The notes below the pieces were generated by a model that saw only the letters and a list, made by a program, of their open reading frames with translations, did not search any database and was not told where the DNA came from. A stretch of DNA of 64,000 bases from contig CAVTDW010000005.1 of assembly GCA_963733505.1 (NCBI GenBank), positions 496,001 through 560,000 on the forward strand, in the 5' to 3' direction. Positions 1-7,806 of this stretch are shown in pieces (position 1 is the first letter of the stretch; each line of letters starts with the position of its first letter). The DNA is from JALYXV01 sp963733505. Its GTDB lineage: Bacteria; Actinomycetota; Acidimicrobiia; Acidimicrobiales; Palsa-688. The position numbers and the translations under genes are program-made.

Positions 1-39
1 CTCGACGACGGGCCCCGGCCGACGCCCGCGGCCCGATGA
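1..39 (+). CDS. C-terminal end of an upstream gene (partial)
   Basis: Reading from base 1 gives twelve sense codons, Leu-Asp-Asp-Gly-Pro-Arg-Pro-Thr-Pro-Ala-Ala-Arg, and then TGA at 37-39. The stop overlaps the ATG at 36 of the next gene in an ATGA arrangement typical of translational coupling. Too little is present to name the protein. The inference that this is a real gene end rests on the overlap alone. Confidence 0.4.
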   Translation, partial: LDDGPRPTPAAR

Positions 40-1068
40 CCGGGGGTTCAGCCGAGGACGAATTCTCGGCGTTGCCGGACAATGCCGCCGAGGCCGGCCT
101 TGGCTGGGCGCGATGGCCCACCGTGCGGCGGGAGTCAGTCGAGGTGGCGCCGGGCCGCAGTGTCAGCGCCGTGGTGTGGGGGAGCGCGCCGCCGGAACTG
201 GTGCTGCTCCACGGCGGCGGCCAGAACGCCCACACCTGGGACACCGTCGCCCTGGCACTCGACCGACCGTTGATCGCGCTCGACCTGCCGGGCCATGGCC
301 ATTCGGGATGGCGGGAGGACCACGACTACACGCCCGCCGCCATGGCCACCGACGTCGCGGTGGCACTCCGGCACCTGGCTCGGGGCGCCCAGGTGGTGGT
401 TGGGATGTCCCTGGGCGGTCTGACCGCGTTGTGCCTGACGGCCGGCAATCCCGACCTGGTGGCGCGTCTGGCCCTCGTCGACATCACCCCGGGCACGGAC
501 GCGGCCAAGGCCGAGCCGATCTTGGCCTTCCTTTCTGGTCCGCAGCGCTTCGGCAGTTTCGAGGAGATGCTCGACCGGACCATCGCGTTCAACCCCAGCA
601 GGTCGGTGTCGTCGCTGCGGCGGGGGGTGCTTCACAACGCCCGGGAACTCGCCGACGGATCCTGGTCGTGGCGGTGGGATCCGTCGGCCCGTTGGCGCTC
701 GGGAGGCGCTGCGGCTACGCCCGGCGCGCGGCGAGGGCCCGGGCGGCGGCGAGGGCGGGGGGCACGGCGGTGCCGCGGCTTCGGCGGGCGCGGGCGCGAG
801 CGCCGGGCTGGGCGCCCGGGAGGGCGGGGGAGCGGGCGGCGGCGGCGGGTTCGAGACGCTCTGGCGGGCGGTCGGGGAGGTGCGGGTGCCGCTGCTCCTC
901 GTGCGCGGTGAGCGTTCTTCGGTCGTGTCCGATGACGACGTTGCGGAGTTGGTTCGGTTGCAGCCCGAGGTCCAGGTCGAAGTCGTGCCTGGAGCGGGCC
1001 ACAGCATCCAGGGCGACCAGCCAGTGGCGCTGGCCCAGTGCCTGTCGCGCTTCATCGGAGAGGGTTGA
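36..1068 (+). CDS. alpha/beta-fold hydrolase, frameshifted, with a Gly-rich insert
   Basis: Serine hydrolase of the alpha/beta fold; substrate unknown. The N-terminal part shows the oxyanion motif LLHGGGQ near residue 60, the strand-turn DLPGHGHS, and the nucleophile elbow GMSLGG at residues 123-128. After about base 690 the protein continues in the next frame, where GFETLWRAVGEVRVPLLLV and the catalytic-His segment GAGHSIQGDQP appear, ending at the TGA at 1066-1068. Frame change is 0 to 1 and equals one surplus base. Between the halves, frame 1 reads a low-complexity Gly/Ala stretch of about 40 residues (730-850) that family members I know do not carry. The break could be an assembly error or a real lesion. 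The start at 36 overlaps the previous stop. Confidence 0.75.
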
Positions 1069-1120
1069 GGCCCCCGCCACGATGCTGGATCTTTCGCCAG
1101 CTTGGCTACCGTGGCCAATC

Positions 1121-1867
1121 GTGACGGCAACCGAGGAAGTGGCCCTGGTGCCGCGACGCACCGGGCGGCGGTTCGTCGCCTCTCGACTGGTCCGCCTGGG
1201 CGACGTGCTCCCCTCCGGCGGGGCTCGGCTCGACGCCATCGCCCGTTACCTGCAGGACGTCGCAGCCGACGACGGTCGTGATGCGGGCATCGACAACTAC
1301 CTGGCGTGGCTGGTCCGAAAGACGGTGATCGACGTTCGCCGCCGGCCCTCGGTGGGCGAGCAACTCGAGTTAGTCACGTGGGCCTCGGGCTACGGCGCTC
1401 GTTGGGCCGAACGCCGAACCACCATCTCGGTCGACGACGAAGCGGTGGTCGAGGCGGCGTCACTCTGGGTGTGCGTCGACATGGCCACCATGCGGGCGAT
1501 CCGGCTTCCCGACCGGTTCTGGACCATGTACGGCGACGCAGTCGGCGATCGCATCGTCAGCTCCCGCCTGCGCCATCCTGACCCGCCAGTCGACCCACCA
1601 CCCGAGACGCGGCCGTGGCCGCTGCGGGTCGCGGACCTCGATGTGCTGGGTCACGTGAACAACGCCGCCACCTGGGCCGCCATCGAGGACGAGCTCGACC
1701 GGCTGGGCCGGGGCGACGGAATGCTCACGGCCGAGCTGGAGTATCGAGGCCCGGTCGATCGCACCCAGGCCACGACACTGTCCAGCCGGATGGACAATGG
1801 CGTGATGCATGTGTGGCTGGCCGGCGACGGGGCGGTGCTGGCGTCGGCCGCGGTTACCTTCCGCTGA
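1121..1867 (+). CDS. acyl-ACP thioesterase family protein (double hotdog)
   Basis: Predicted to hydrolyse acyl-ACP or a related acyl thioester. Two hotdog halves are visible: an N-terminal half with ARYLQDVAADD and LAWLVRKT, and a C-terminal half beginning RVADLDVLGHVNNAATWAAIEDEL. The second motif is the conserved GHVNNA/YW segment of FatA/FatB-like thioesterases (PF01643). The protein is about 248 aa, the usual bacterial length. The ORF can extend to an ATG at 1082, but I prefer GTG at 1121 because TACCGT lies 8 nt upstream and fits a leaderless promoter. The 3' end overlaps the convergent DUF983 gene by 14 bp. Confidence 0.8.
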   Translation: MTATEEVALVPRRTGRRFVASRLVRLGDVLPSGGARLDAIARYLQDVAADDGRDAGIDNYLAWLVRKTVIDVRRRPSVGEQLELVTWASGYGARWAERRTTISVDDEAVVEAASLWVCVDMATMRAIRLPDRFWTMYGDAVGDRIVSSRLRHPDPPVDPPPETRPWPLRVADLDVLGHVNNAATWAAIEDELDRLGRGDGMLTAELEYRGPVDRTQATTLSSRMDNGVMHVWLAGDGAVLASAAVTFR

Positions 1868-2309
1868 CTCGAGCGCGAGGGGCGGCCCAGGTCTCGCCCC
1901 GGTGCATCGCCAAGTCGATCGCGGACCAGAGGGTCTTGGAGAACGGATAGAAAACGACAGGAACGATGAGGGCCTCGGCCGCCGCAGCCCCCGCCACCAC
2001 CGCGATCGCACGGTCGGACCCGCCGCTCGCCAGGACGCCGATGAGCACGCCCATCAATACGGCCAGCCCCACGATCGTGAAGCCGAAGTTGATCACGAAG
2101 GCGCCGAGGAAGAATCCGTCCTCGCGGGCAAAGGTGTAACCACACGACGGGCACTGGTCGACCATGCGAAACCATCGCACGAACAGGTGTCCGGCGCCGC
2201 ACCGAGGGCAATGGCGGCACGCCCCCCGGCTCAGCATGCGCATCGTTGCCGCCGCGACACCCGGTGCCTCAGGATCGGTCACCAGGTCAGCGTAGGGCGC
2301 GTGGTACAA
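1854..2309 (-). CDS. DUF983 family membrane protein
   Basis: A 151-aa protein with the DUF983 pattern. A zinc-ribbon-like N-terminus (CRHCPRCGAGHLF, then CPSCGYTF) is followed by EDGFFLGAF and two hydrophobic membrane segments (about residues 70-92 and 100-120). Function is unknown for the family, which is common in actinobacteria and proteobacteria. The gene is divergent from the PNPOx-like gene at 2317 with only 7 bp between start codons, so the two share a promoter zone. Confidence 0.8.
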   Translation of the reverse strand: MYHAPYADLVTDPEAPGVAAATMRMLSRGACRHCPRCGAGHLFVRWFRMVDQCPSCGYTFAREDGFFLGAFVINFGFTIVGLAVLMGVLIGVLASGGSDRAIAVVAGAAAAEALIVPVVFYPFSKTLWSAIDLAMHRGETWAAPRARVSGR

Positions 2310-2316
2310 CCGTACG

Positions 2317-2781
2317 ATGAGTCGTCGGCCGTCGATACGAATGACCGACGAGGAGATATCGGCCTTTCTCGCCGACCATCACACCGCCCAGGTGGCGACC
2401 ATCAGCCCCGGCGGAATGCCGCATCTGGTCGCCATGTGGTACGGATTGCTCGGTGGCGAAGTCGTCATGTGGACCTACGCCAAATCGCAGAAGGCCTGCA
2501 ACCTCCGCCGCTCGTCGAATATCGCCCTGCTCGTGGAATCGGGGGAGCGGTACGACGAACTGCGCGGTGTCTCGATTTCCGGTACCGCGGGACTCTCGGA
2601 CGATCGGGAATATGTCGAGCGGGTGGGCGAGGCAGTGCTGTTCGGGTCGGGGGATGACGAACCCATTGACACATTCGGCCGAGAGATCTTGAAGCAGACG
2701 GGAGCCAAGCGGGTCGCTATGACGATTACGCCGTCAAAGGTGTCCTCGTGGGATCACCGAAAGCTGGGCGGCCGCTACTGA
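2317..2781 (+). CDS. pyridoxamine 5'-phosphate oxidase-fold protein (F420- or flavin-dependent type)
   Basis: A split-barrel flavin-fold protein of 154 aa. The start MTDEEISAFLADHHTAQVATI, then GGMPHLVAMWYGL and the segment MWTYAKSQKACNLRR, match the Rv1155-like branch of the PNPOx superfamily, whose characterised members use F420 or flavin. True pyridoxine oxidase activity is unlikely at this length. ATG at 2317 follows TACAAC by 6 nt, suggesting a leaderless transcript. No partner gene indicates the substrate. Confidence 0.75.
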   Translation: MSRRPSIRMTDEEISAFLADHHTAQVATISPGGMPHLVAMWYGLLGGEVVMWTYAKSQKACNLRRSSNIALLVESGERYDELRGVSISGTAGLSDDREYVERVGEAVLFGSGDDEPIDTFGREILKQTGAKRVAMTITPSKVSSWDHRKLGGRY

Positions 2782-2831
2782 CAGCCGGATTGGATCGCGT
2801 GTTGCGAGCGGCCTTTTAGCCCCAATGACGG

Positions 2832-3215
2832 CTATTGGACGCGCTGGCGGTCCGGGGCGATCTGGAGGATCACCCGCTCACTCGTGATCGGCATCCCGTA
2901 CGGGGTGCCGAGGTACTTCTCGCTCAGCTTGTCGATGTGGGCTCGGGCGGCCGGTCCCGTCACCTCGCCCACCACCCGACCGCGGATTTCGGCGTAGTGG
3001 TACGGGTTGTTACGGTCGACCACGGCGACGGCGACCCGGGGGTCATGCACGATGTTCTTGTATTTCTGCCGGTGCGTCTCGGTGTTGATGAGGACGTAGT
3101 CGTCGTCGGCGTCGACCCACATGACATGGGTCATGGGCTGCCCCGTGGGAAGCATCGTGGTGAAGGCGCCGAAGTTCTTGTCCTGCGCCAACCGCTTCAC
3201 TTCGTCGTCAACCAT
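2832..3215 (-). CDS. PPOX-class F420-dependent enzyme (PNPOx fold)
   Basis: A 127-aa split-barrel protein starting MVDDEVKRLAQDKNFGAF. It carries PMTHVMWVDADDDYVLINTETHRQKYKNI, which is the nucleotide/F420-binding strand pattern of short Rv1155/Rv2074-type enzymes, and GTPYGMPITSERVILQI at the C-terminus. The reading frame extends upstream to 3764, but that part is antisense to the aldo/keto reductase and crosses a repeat, so I start at the ATG at 3213-3215. It is the second PNPOx-fold gene within 1 kb and is convergent with the first; their sequences are clearly different. Confidence 0.8.
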   Translation of the reverse strand: MVDDEVKRLAQDKNFGAFTTMLPTGQPMTHVMWVDADDDYVLINTETHRQKYKNIVHDPRVAVAVVDRNNPYHYAEIRGRVVGEVTGPAARAHIDKLSEKYLGTPYGMPITSERVILQIAPDRQRVQ

Positions 3216-3244
3216 GGCCGCCACGCTATCTGTGTCCGGCGTGA

Positions 3245-3355
3245 CATGCGGCGGCGCCAGTCCGGGTGCGGCGCCAGTCCCGGTGCGGCGCCAGTCCGGT
3301 CGGCGCCAGTCCCGCTGCGGCGTTATCTGCGGCGGCGCCACTCCGGCGCCAGCCA
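3245..3355. repeat. GGCGCCAGTCC-type short tandem repeat cluster
   Basis: Four near-identical copies of GCGGCGCCAGTCC, spaced 15-20 bp apart, are followed by two degraded copies. The core GGCGCC is self-complementary. The cluster runs from the 5' flank of the PNPOx gene into the last codons of the aldo/keto reductase, where it encodes an Arg-rich tail (EWRRRR). The spacing is too irregular for a CRISPR. I see no other function. Confidence 0.65.
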
Positions 3356-4348
3356 TGGAGGCTGCCAACCGGCGTCGGCCGCGTTGAGCGTCGTGCCCGG
3401 GGCGACGATCTGGTCGATGCGGTCGAGGAGCTCGTCGTCCAGTTCGAGGTCCGCCGCGGGCAGCTGGTCCTCGAGGTGCTCCATGGTCCGAGGTCCGATG
3501 ATCGCCGCAGTCACGGCCGGGTGTTCGAGCACGAACGCCAAGGCGAGATGGATGAGGCTGAGACCGGCGCCCTCGGCGAGCACTGCCAGCTGCTCGACCA
3601 CCTCGAGCTTTCGCTGATTCTCCGGGAGCGAGAGGTCGTACCGTCCCGGGATGCGGCTGGCCCGCCCGCTGGTCGGAAGTTCCTGGTCCTTGCGGTACTT
3701 GCCCGACAGCCAGCCACCGGCCAGTGGGCTCCAGGGGAGAACGCCCATCCCGTGCTGCTGGCACACCGGAAGCACGTCGGCCTCCACACCCCGTGCCAGC
3801 AGCGAATAGGGCGGCTGCTCACTCACGAACCGCTCCCGGGTGCGCCGCTCGGAAACCCATTGCGCCTCGACGACGGCATGTGCCGGGAAGGTGGAGCTAC
3901 CGATGTAGCGCACCTTTCCTGCCCGGACCAGGTCGGAAAGCGCTCCCAGCGTCTCGTCGATGTCGGTGAAGGGGTCGGGGCGGTGGATCTGGTAAAGGTC
4001 GATCCAATCTGTGCCCAGCCGGCGCAAGGACTCGTCGCAGGCCCGGAGGATCCACCGACGGGAGTTGCCGCCGCGGTTGGGGTCCTCGCCCATAGCCCCA
4101 TGGCACTTGGTGGCGAGGACGACATCCTCGCGTCGTCCGACCAGCGCCTTGGCGAGGATCTCCTCGGACTCGCCGGCCGAATACACGTCCGCGGTGTCGA
4201 TGAAGTTGATCCCCGCATCGAGTGCCCGGTGGATGATCCGGATCGACTCGTCGTGGTCGCGGTTGCCCCAGGCGCCGAACATCATGGCGCCGAGGCAAAA
4301 CGGGCTCACCTTGAGGCCGGTACGGCCCAGTGTTCGGTACTCCACCAT
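3323..4348 (-). CDS. aldo/keto reductase
   Basis: NADPH-dependent carbonyl reductase of the AKR superfamily, 341 aa in a TIM barrel. It starts MVEYRTLGRTGLKVSPFCLGAMMFG. The catalytic tetrad is visible: Asp in FIDTADVYSAGESE, Tyr in the same segment, Lys in VLATKCHG, and His in LYQIHRPDP. The cofactor region GVLPWSPLAGGWLSGKY is also present. I chose the ATG at 4346-4348 because the longer frame adds only Arg-rich sequence. The substrate cannot be told. The last codons run into the GGCGCC repeat cluster. Confidence 0.88.
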   Translation of the reverse strand: MVEYRTLGRTGLKVSPFCLGAMMFGAWGNRDHDESIRIIHRALDAGINFIDTADVYSAGESEEILAKALVGRREDVVLATKCHGAMGEDPNRGGNSRRWILRACDESLRRLGTDWIDLYQIHRPDPFTDIDETLGALSDLVRAGKVRYIGSSTFPAHAVVEAQWVSERRTRERFVSEQPPYSLLARGVEADVLPVCQQHGMGVLPWSPLAGGWLSGKYRKDQELPTSGRASRIPGRYDLSLPENQRKLEVVEQLAVLAEGAGLSLIHLALAFVLEHPAVTAAIIGPRTMEHLEDQLPAADLELDDELLDRIDQIVAPGTTLNAADAGWQPPWLAPEWRRRR

Positions 4349-4444
4349 CGCGAACCTACGCGCCGACCGGATCAAAGCTGATCCTCCTGGTGACCGGTAG
4401 CGTGGGCCGCGGCCCAAGGAGGCCGGAGGGGACGGACGCCGCAG

Positions 4445-5473
4445 GTGAGGCTTTCAATACCGCTCAACTACGCGGCCGACTTCAAAGACGCCGCCGACCA
4501 GGCAGTGGCGTTCGAGAAGGCGGGCGCCGACATCGTCTGGGTGGCCGAGGCTTACGGCTTCGATGCGCCGAGCCAGATGGGCTATCTGGCGGCCAAGACC
4601 GAGCGCATCCTGATCGGGTCAGGCATCCTGCCCATCTTTTCGCGGACACCCGCCTTGCTGGCGCAGACCGCGGCGGGGGTGGACTCCCTCTCTGGGGGCC
4701 GAGCGATCCTGGGGCTCGGTGCATCTGGTCCCCAGGTGATCGAGGGCTGGCACGGCGTGGCCTACGACCGGCCCCTCGAGCGCACCCGCGAGATCATCGA
4801 CATCTGCCGCCGGGTGTGGCGGCGCGAGGTCCTGACCAACGACGGTGTGTACCAGCTGCCGTTACCGCCGCAACGGGGTACCGGGCTCGGCAAACCCCTG
4901 AAGATCTTGAGCCATCCGGTGCGCTCGACGATCCCCATCTGGGTGGCGTCGCTCGGACCGAAGAACGTCGAGATGACCGCGGAGCTGGCCGACGGATGGC
5001 TGCCCATGCTGTATATCCCCGAGCTGGCGGGCGCGGTGTGGGGCGACGCCTTGGCCAAGGGCGCGGCCAACCGATCTCCCGACCTCGGACCCCTCGAGGT
5101 GTGCGCCGGCAGCCTGGTCGCGGTGGGCGACGGGATCGAGGGGCTGCGGGACCTGGCGCGGCCGAGCGTGGCGCTCTATGTCGGTGGGATGGGCGCCCGC
5201 GGCCGCAACTTCTACAACACCTTGGTCCAGCGGTACGGCTTCGAGGCCGAGGCTGCCCGGATCCAGGATCTGTATCTGGCCGGCCACAAGCAGGAAGCGG
5301 CGGCCGCGGTGCCCGACGAACTGCTGGAGAAGACGTCGCTGGTGGGCTCCGAGGGCTATGTGAAGGATCGGATCGCGGCGTTCAAGGAGGCGGGCGTTAC
5401 CGTTCTCAACGTGATCCCGGTGGACCCCGAGCCGGCCCGGTTGATCGAACGACTGAAGGAGTGGATCGCCTAA
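4445..5473 (+). CDS. LLM class F420-dependent oxidoreductase
   Basis: A luciferase-like monooxygenase-fold oxidoreductase of 342 aa. Typical blocks are FEKAGADIVWVAEAYGFDAPSQ, the strand ILPIFSRTPALLAQTAAGVD with its SGGRAILGLGASGPQV continuation, and LADGWLPMLYIPE near residue 180. In actinobacteria most such proteins use F420. The GTG start at 4445 is preceded by GGAGGGGACGGACGC and, 45 nt upstream, by a TAGCGT hexamer. It is divergent from the aldo/keto reductase with about 96 bp between starts. Substrate unknown. Confidence 0.85.
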   Translation: MRLSIPLNYAADFKDAADQAVAFEKAGADIVWVAEAYGFDAPSQMGYLAAKTERILIGSGILPIFSRTPALLAQTAAGVDSLSGGRAILGLGASGPQVIEGWHGVAYDRPLERTREIIDICRRVWRREVLTNDGVYQLPLPPQRGTGLGKPLKILSHPVRSTIPIWVASLGPKNVEMTAELADGWLPMLYIPELAGAVWGDALAKGAANRSPDLGPLEVCAGSLVAVGDGIEGLRDLARPSVALYVGGMGARGRNFYNTLVQRYGFEAEAARIQDLYLAGHKQEAAAAVPDELLEKTSLVGSEGYVKDRIAAFKEAGVTVLNVIPVDPEPARLIERLKEWIA

Positions 5474-5595
5474 CGGGCCAGGCCACCAAGGAAGGAACCG
5501 GTTGTCCTACCTACAGGTTCGCTCCTTGATACGACCCGCGGCAGGCGGAACGAGGGCAACCGAGGAGGGAAGATGTCGCCGGGGCAACACGTTCT

Positions 5596-5680
5596 GGTAG
5601 GGGTTTGGGTCTCTGGTACGGATTTGACACCCCCAGCGGCTATCAGAGCCCTACCAGAGACTCAGATCCCCACCAAACCC
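5596..5680. repeat. dispersed palindromic element, copy A
   Basis: An imperfect palindrome of about 85 bp. GTCTCTGGTA at 5609-5618 pairs with TACCAGAGAC at 5652-5661, and the outer arms TAGGGGTTTGG and CCCCACCAAACCC are partly complementary. Its reverse complement aligns along most of its length with the element at 39251-39332. The shared core is CCGCTG, then GGGGTG, then CAGAGAC, then CAAACCCCTAC. Both copies are intergenic. No transposase is nearby, so a non-autonomous (REP- or MITE-like) repeat is the simplest reading. Confidence 0.7.
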
Positions 5681-5684
5681 TGGG

Positions 5685-5788
5685 TCAGGCCTCGTCCAGG
5701 TAGTGCTCGATCTCCCAGGGGTGACCTGAGCCCGGAAGTCGTCGGCCTCGACTCGGCGAGCGCCGACCAGGCGCGCGATCGTCTGGCG
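5685..5788 (-). pseudogene. C-terminal remnant of a glutamine synthetase-like gene
   Basis: On the minus strand, the last codons before the TGA at 5685-5687 read PWEIEHYLDEA, which resembles the C-terminus of actinobacterial glutamine synthetase-family proteins. One base out of phase, immediately upstream, is ARLVGARRVEADDFRAQVT, which joins naturally to it. A stop codon in that frame lies at 5789-5791. Only about 30 residues remain and the two pieces need one added base near 5721, so this is a decayed fragment rather than a gene. The family call rests on a short motif. Confidence 0.4.
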
Positions 5789-5863
5789 TCACCGGATCGC
5801 CGGTGCAGGAACGTTGTCGCAGGCCGCGGTGCGCCGTTGCGCCGCGGCCCGCTCTGACAGCGC

Positions 5864-6526
5864 CTAGATGATTCCCGAGCGCAGGGCCAAGGCGACGGCG
5901 TGGGGCCGGTTCTTGGCTTTGAGCTGCTCGAACAGGCGTTGAATCACGTTCTTGATGGTGGGCTCGGAATAGGCGAGGGTCCGAGCGATCTCGCCGGTGT
6001 CACATCCCTCGGCCAGCAGGCGCAGCACTTCGCGATCCCGATCGCTCACCACGCTGGAAACCCTCCCACCCACTCGGCAGTCGCCGCTGCCGTCGCCCCG
6101 GTCGTCGGCCGCGATCAACGTCATCGTCTCGCCGCGGTGCACCTTCTGGATCGCCCACGCCAACCGCCTGCGGTCCGCCATGGAACGGGGCACGACCCCG
6201 GTCGCCCCCGCCTCAGTCGCCAACGCGGCGGTGAGGCCGGTCACCGACGCCACCACGACGATCCGCGACATGCTGGCCCGACGCAACTTCCGGATCCAGC
6301 CGAGGACCTCTTCGTCGATCATGTCGGCCACGACCAAGGCGATGTCGGGATGGCGCCCCGCGGCGGGAGTCAGCACAGTGATGTCGTCGATGGCAAGCAG
6401 TTGCCGCTCGACCCCGGCATGGGAGATTGGGTCCTTGGCGACAATCACCACCGAGATGGTGTCGTCGGCTACATGCCGGGCTGCGGTCGACTGTCCGTCA
6501 GTCGCTTCGGCGAGCAGGGCTGGCAT
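5864..6526 (-). CDS. LuxR/NarL-type DNA-binding regulator with atypical receiver
   Basis: A 220-aa protein. The C-terminal GerE helix-turn-helix (about residues 150-215) contains SDRDREVLRLLAEGCDTGEIARTL and SEPTIKNVIQRLFEQLKAKN. The N-terminus has a receiver-like fold (ISVVIVAKDPISHAGVERQLL). The acidic pair after beta-1 is replaced by AKD, the phosphoacceptor strand reads ALVVADM, and the switch Lys after beta-5 is missing (GVVPRSM). Phosphorylation is therefore doubtful and ligand or constitutive control is possible. No kinase is adjacent. A partly palindromic CATACTGCGTATAT lies upstream near 6546. Confidence 0.78.
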   Translation of the reverse strand: MPALLAEATDGQSTAARHVADDTISVVIVAKDPISHAGVERQLLAIDDITVLTPAAGRHPDIALVVADMIDEEVLGWIRKLRRASMSRIVVVASVTGLTAALATEAGATGVVPRSMADRRRLAWAIQKVHRGETMTLIAADDRGDGSGDCRVGGRVSSVVSDRDREVLRLLAEGCDTGEIARTLAYSEPTIKNVIQRLFEQLKAKNRPHAVALALRSGII

Positions 6527-6660
6527 CAGCGGTCACCTCCACTAGACATACTGCGTATATAGAGCGGGCGGGGCCTCTCTAGATACAGCGAGCGGCAACG
6601 TTTTGTTCCGCCCTCGGATCAACAGGTCGGGAACCCCCCGATCTCGGGGGCAAGGGGGAT

Positions 6661-7143
6661 TCAGCCGTCCTGGAAGCGCCGGCGGCTTGCTTCGATGATC
6701 GCCTCGGCCGACGTCCGGTCCTCCCATCCCTGGGTCACCGTCGTCTTGCCGGGCTCGAGCTGCTTGTAGATGGCGAAGAAATGGGCGATCTCGTTCAGCT
6801 CATGGATCGCTACGTCATCGAGTTCGCGGATGTCCTCGGCTCGCGGGTCACTCGCCGCCACGCACAGCACTTTGGCGTCGCTGCCGTGCTCGTCGCTCAT
6901 GATGAACACCCCGATCGGCCGCGCCCGGACATGGCAACCGGGAAATGTCGGTTCCTCCAAGCGCACCAACACATCGAGGGGATCGCCGTCCTCGGCCAGG
7001 GTGTGAGGAACGAACCCGTAGTCCGCCGGGTACCGCGTCGAGGTGAAGAGCATCCGGTCGAGCCAGATCACCCCGGTCTCGTGGTCGATCTCGTACTTGT
7101 TGCGGGTCCCCTTGGGAATTTCGACCACGACCTCGATCTCCAC
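6661..7143 (-). CDS. ppa: inorganic pyrophosphatase
   Basis: Soluble family I pyrophosphatase that hydrolyses PPi to two phosphates and pulls biosynthetic reactions forward in the cytoplasm. The protein is 160 aa, the normal length. It opens MEIEVVVEIPKGTRNKYEID and carries the metal-binding signature DGDPLDVLV near residue 53, preceded by YPADYGFVPHTL. The C-terminal HFFAIYKQLEPGK is also typical. It stands alone between the LuxR-type regulator and a lipoprotein gene. Confidence 0.95.
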   Translation of the reverse strand: MEIEVVVEIPKGTRNKYEIDHETGVIWLDRMLFTSTRYPADYGFVPHTLAEDGDPLDVLVRLEEPTFPGCHVRARPIGVFIMSDEHGSDAKVLCVAASDPRAEDIRELDDVAIHELNEIAHFFAIYKQLEPGKTTVTQGWEDRTSAEAIIEASRRRFQDG

Positions 7144-7172
7144 TCTGGCCAGGCTACGCCAGCCCCGATGGG

Positions 7173-7186
7173 GCGCTTCGGAGCGC
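7173..7186 (-). terminator. short hairpin downstream of the lipoprotein gene
   Basis: GCGCT and AGCGC flank a TCGG loop, giving a compact GC hairpin 14 bp beyond the stop of the minus-strand lipoprotein gene at 7200. There is no T-run, which is common for high-GC actinobacteria. The call is tentative. Confidence 0.3.
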
Positions 7187-7199
7187 AGCGCAGGGGAGC

Positions 7200-7742
7200 T
7201 CAGCAGTGCGTGGCGGCGTAACCCACCAGGCGTTGCAGCGCCTGTTGATAGGCCGGATCGGTCAACGCCCGGGCGGCATCGGCGACATTCGGTGGGCTGG
7301 TGCCGAGATCAGCGCCCAACCGTCGGGCGGTTGCGGCTAGCTCCTGCACCGCGGGTCGCAACTCCGCCGGAGCGTCGGCCGAGATCCGGGCGACCAGCGC
7401 TTGGGCCCGGCTCACCGCGGCCGCCGATCCCGACGCCTGGACCAGAGACAGCACCAGGGTCTGGAGTTGGCGCAGGTCCTGGCAGAACGCAAGGCTGTCG
7501 ACCGGCGGGGCCCCTGGCGCGCCCGCGCCTCCTGGCACAACCGGTACGACAGGTGAAATCGCGGCCGAGCCGGGGCCGGCGTTGAAGGGCAACTCGGTGC
7601 CGGGCGGGGTCAGCCGGCCGATCGAGTCGTTCAGGCCAGCGGACCCACCGCAGCCGGCGAGCACCATCACCCCGAGCACGCCGACGACCAATCGCGCCGA
7701 CAACCTCGGGGACGCCGCCCGCCGCTCCCATCTCGACCGCAC
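7200..7742 (-). CDS. putative lipoprotein, unknown function
   Basis: From the GTG at 7742 the product is 180 aa. It has an Arg-rich n-region, a hydrophobic stretch RLVVGVLGVMV and the lipobox LAGC near residue 28, followed by GGSAG. A signal for lipid anchoring is therefore clear. The mature part has a Pro/Gly-rich linker and an Ala-rich helical domain (about residues 80-175). No family was recognised. The frame extends much further upstream, but that part is antisense to the small gene at 7807. Confidence 0.65.
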   Translation of the reverse strand: MRSRWERRAASPRLSARLVVGVLGVMVLAGCGGSAGLNDSIGRLTPPGTELPFNAGPGSAAISPVVPVVPGGAGAPGAPPVDSLAFCQDLRQLQTLVLSLVQASGSAAAVSRAQALVARISADAPAELRPAVQELAATARRLGADLGTSPPNVADAARALTDPAYQQALQRLVGYAATHC

Positions 7743-7806
7743 CAGTGGAGCGTATCGAGATGGGAGCAGGACCGGCGTGGGCCCGGCCGGGAACTCGGGC
7801 CGGGCG

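Noticed and set aside
135..1130. Long minus-strand ORF opposite the hydrolase and thioesterase genes
   Set aside because: It is antisense to two recognisable genes and has the Arg/Pro-rich composition of a GC-driven shadow frame.
3245..3355. CRISPR array
   Set aside because: The repeats are about 13 bp with spacers of only a few bases and no cas genes occur in the window.
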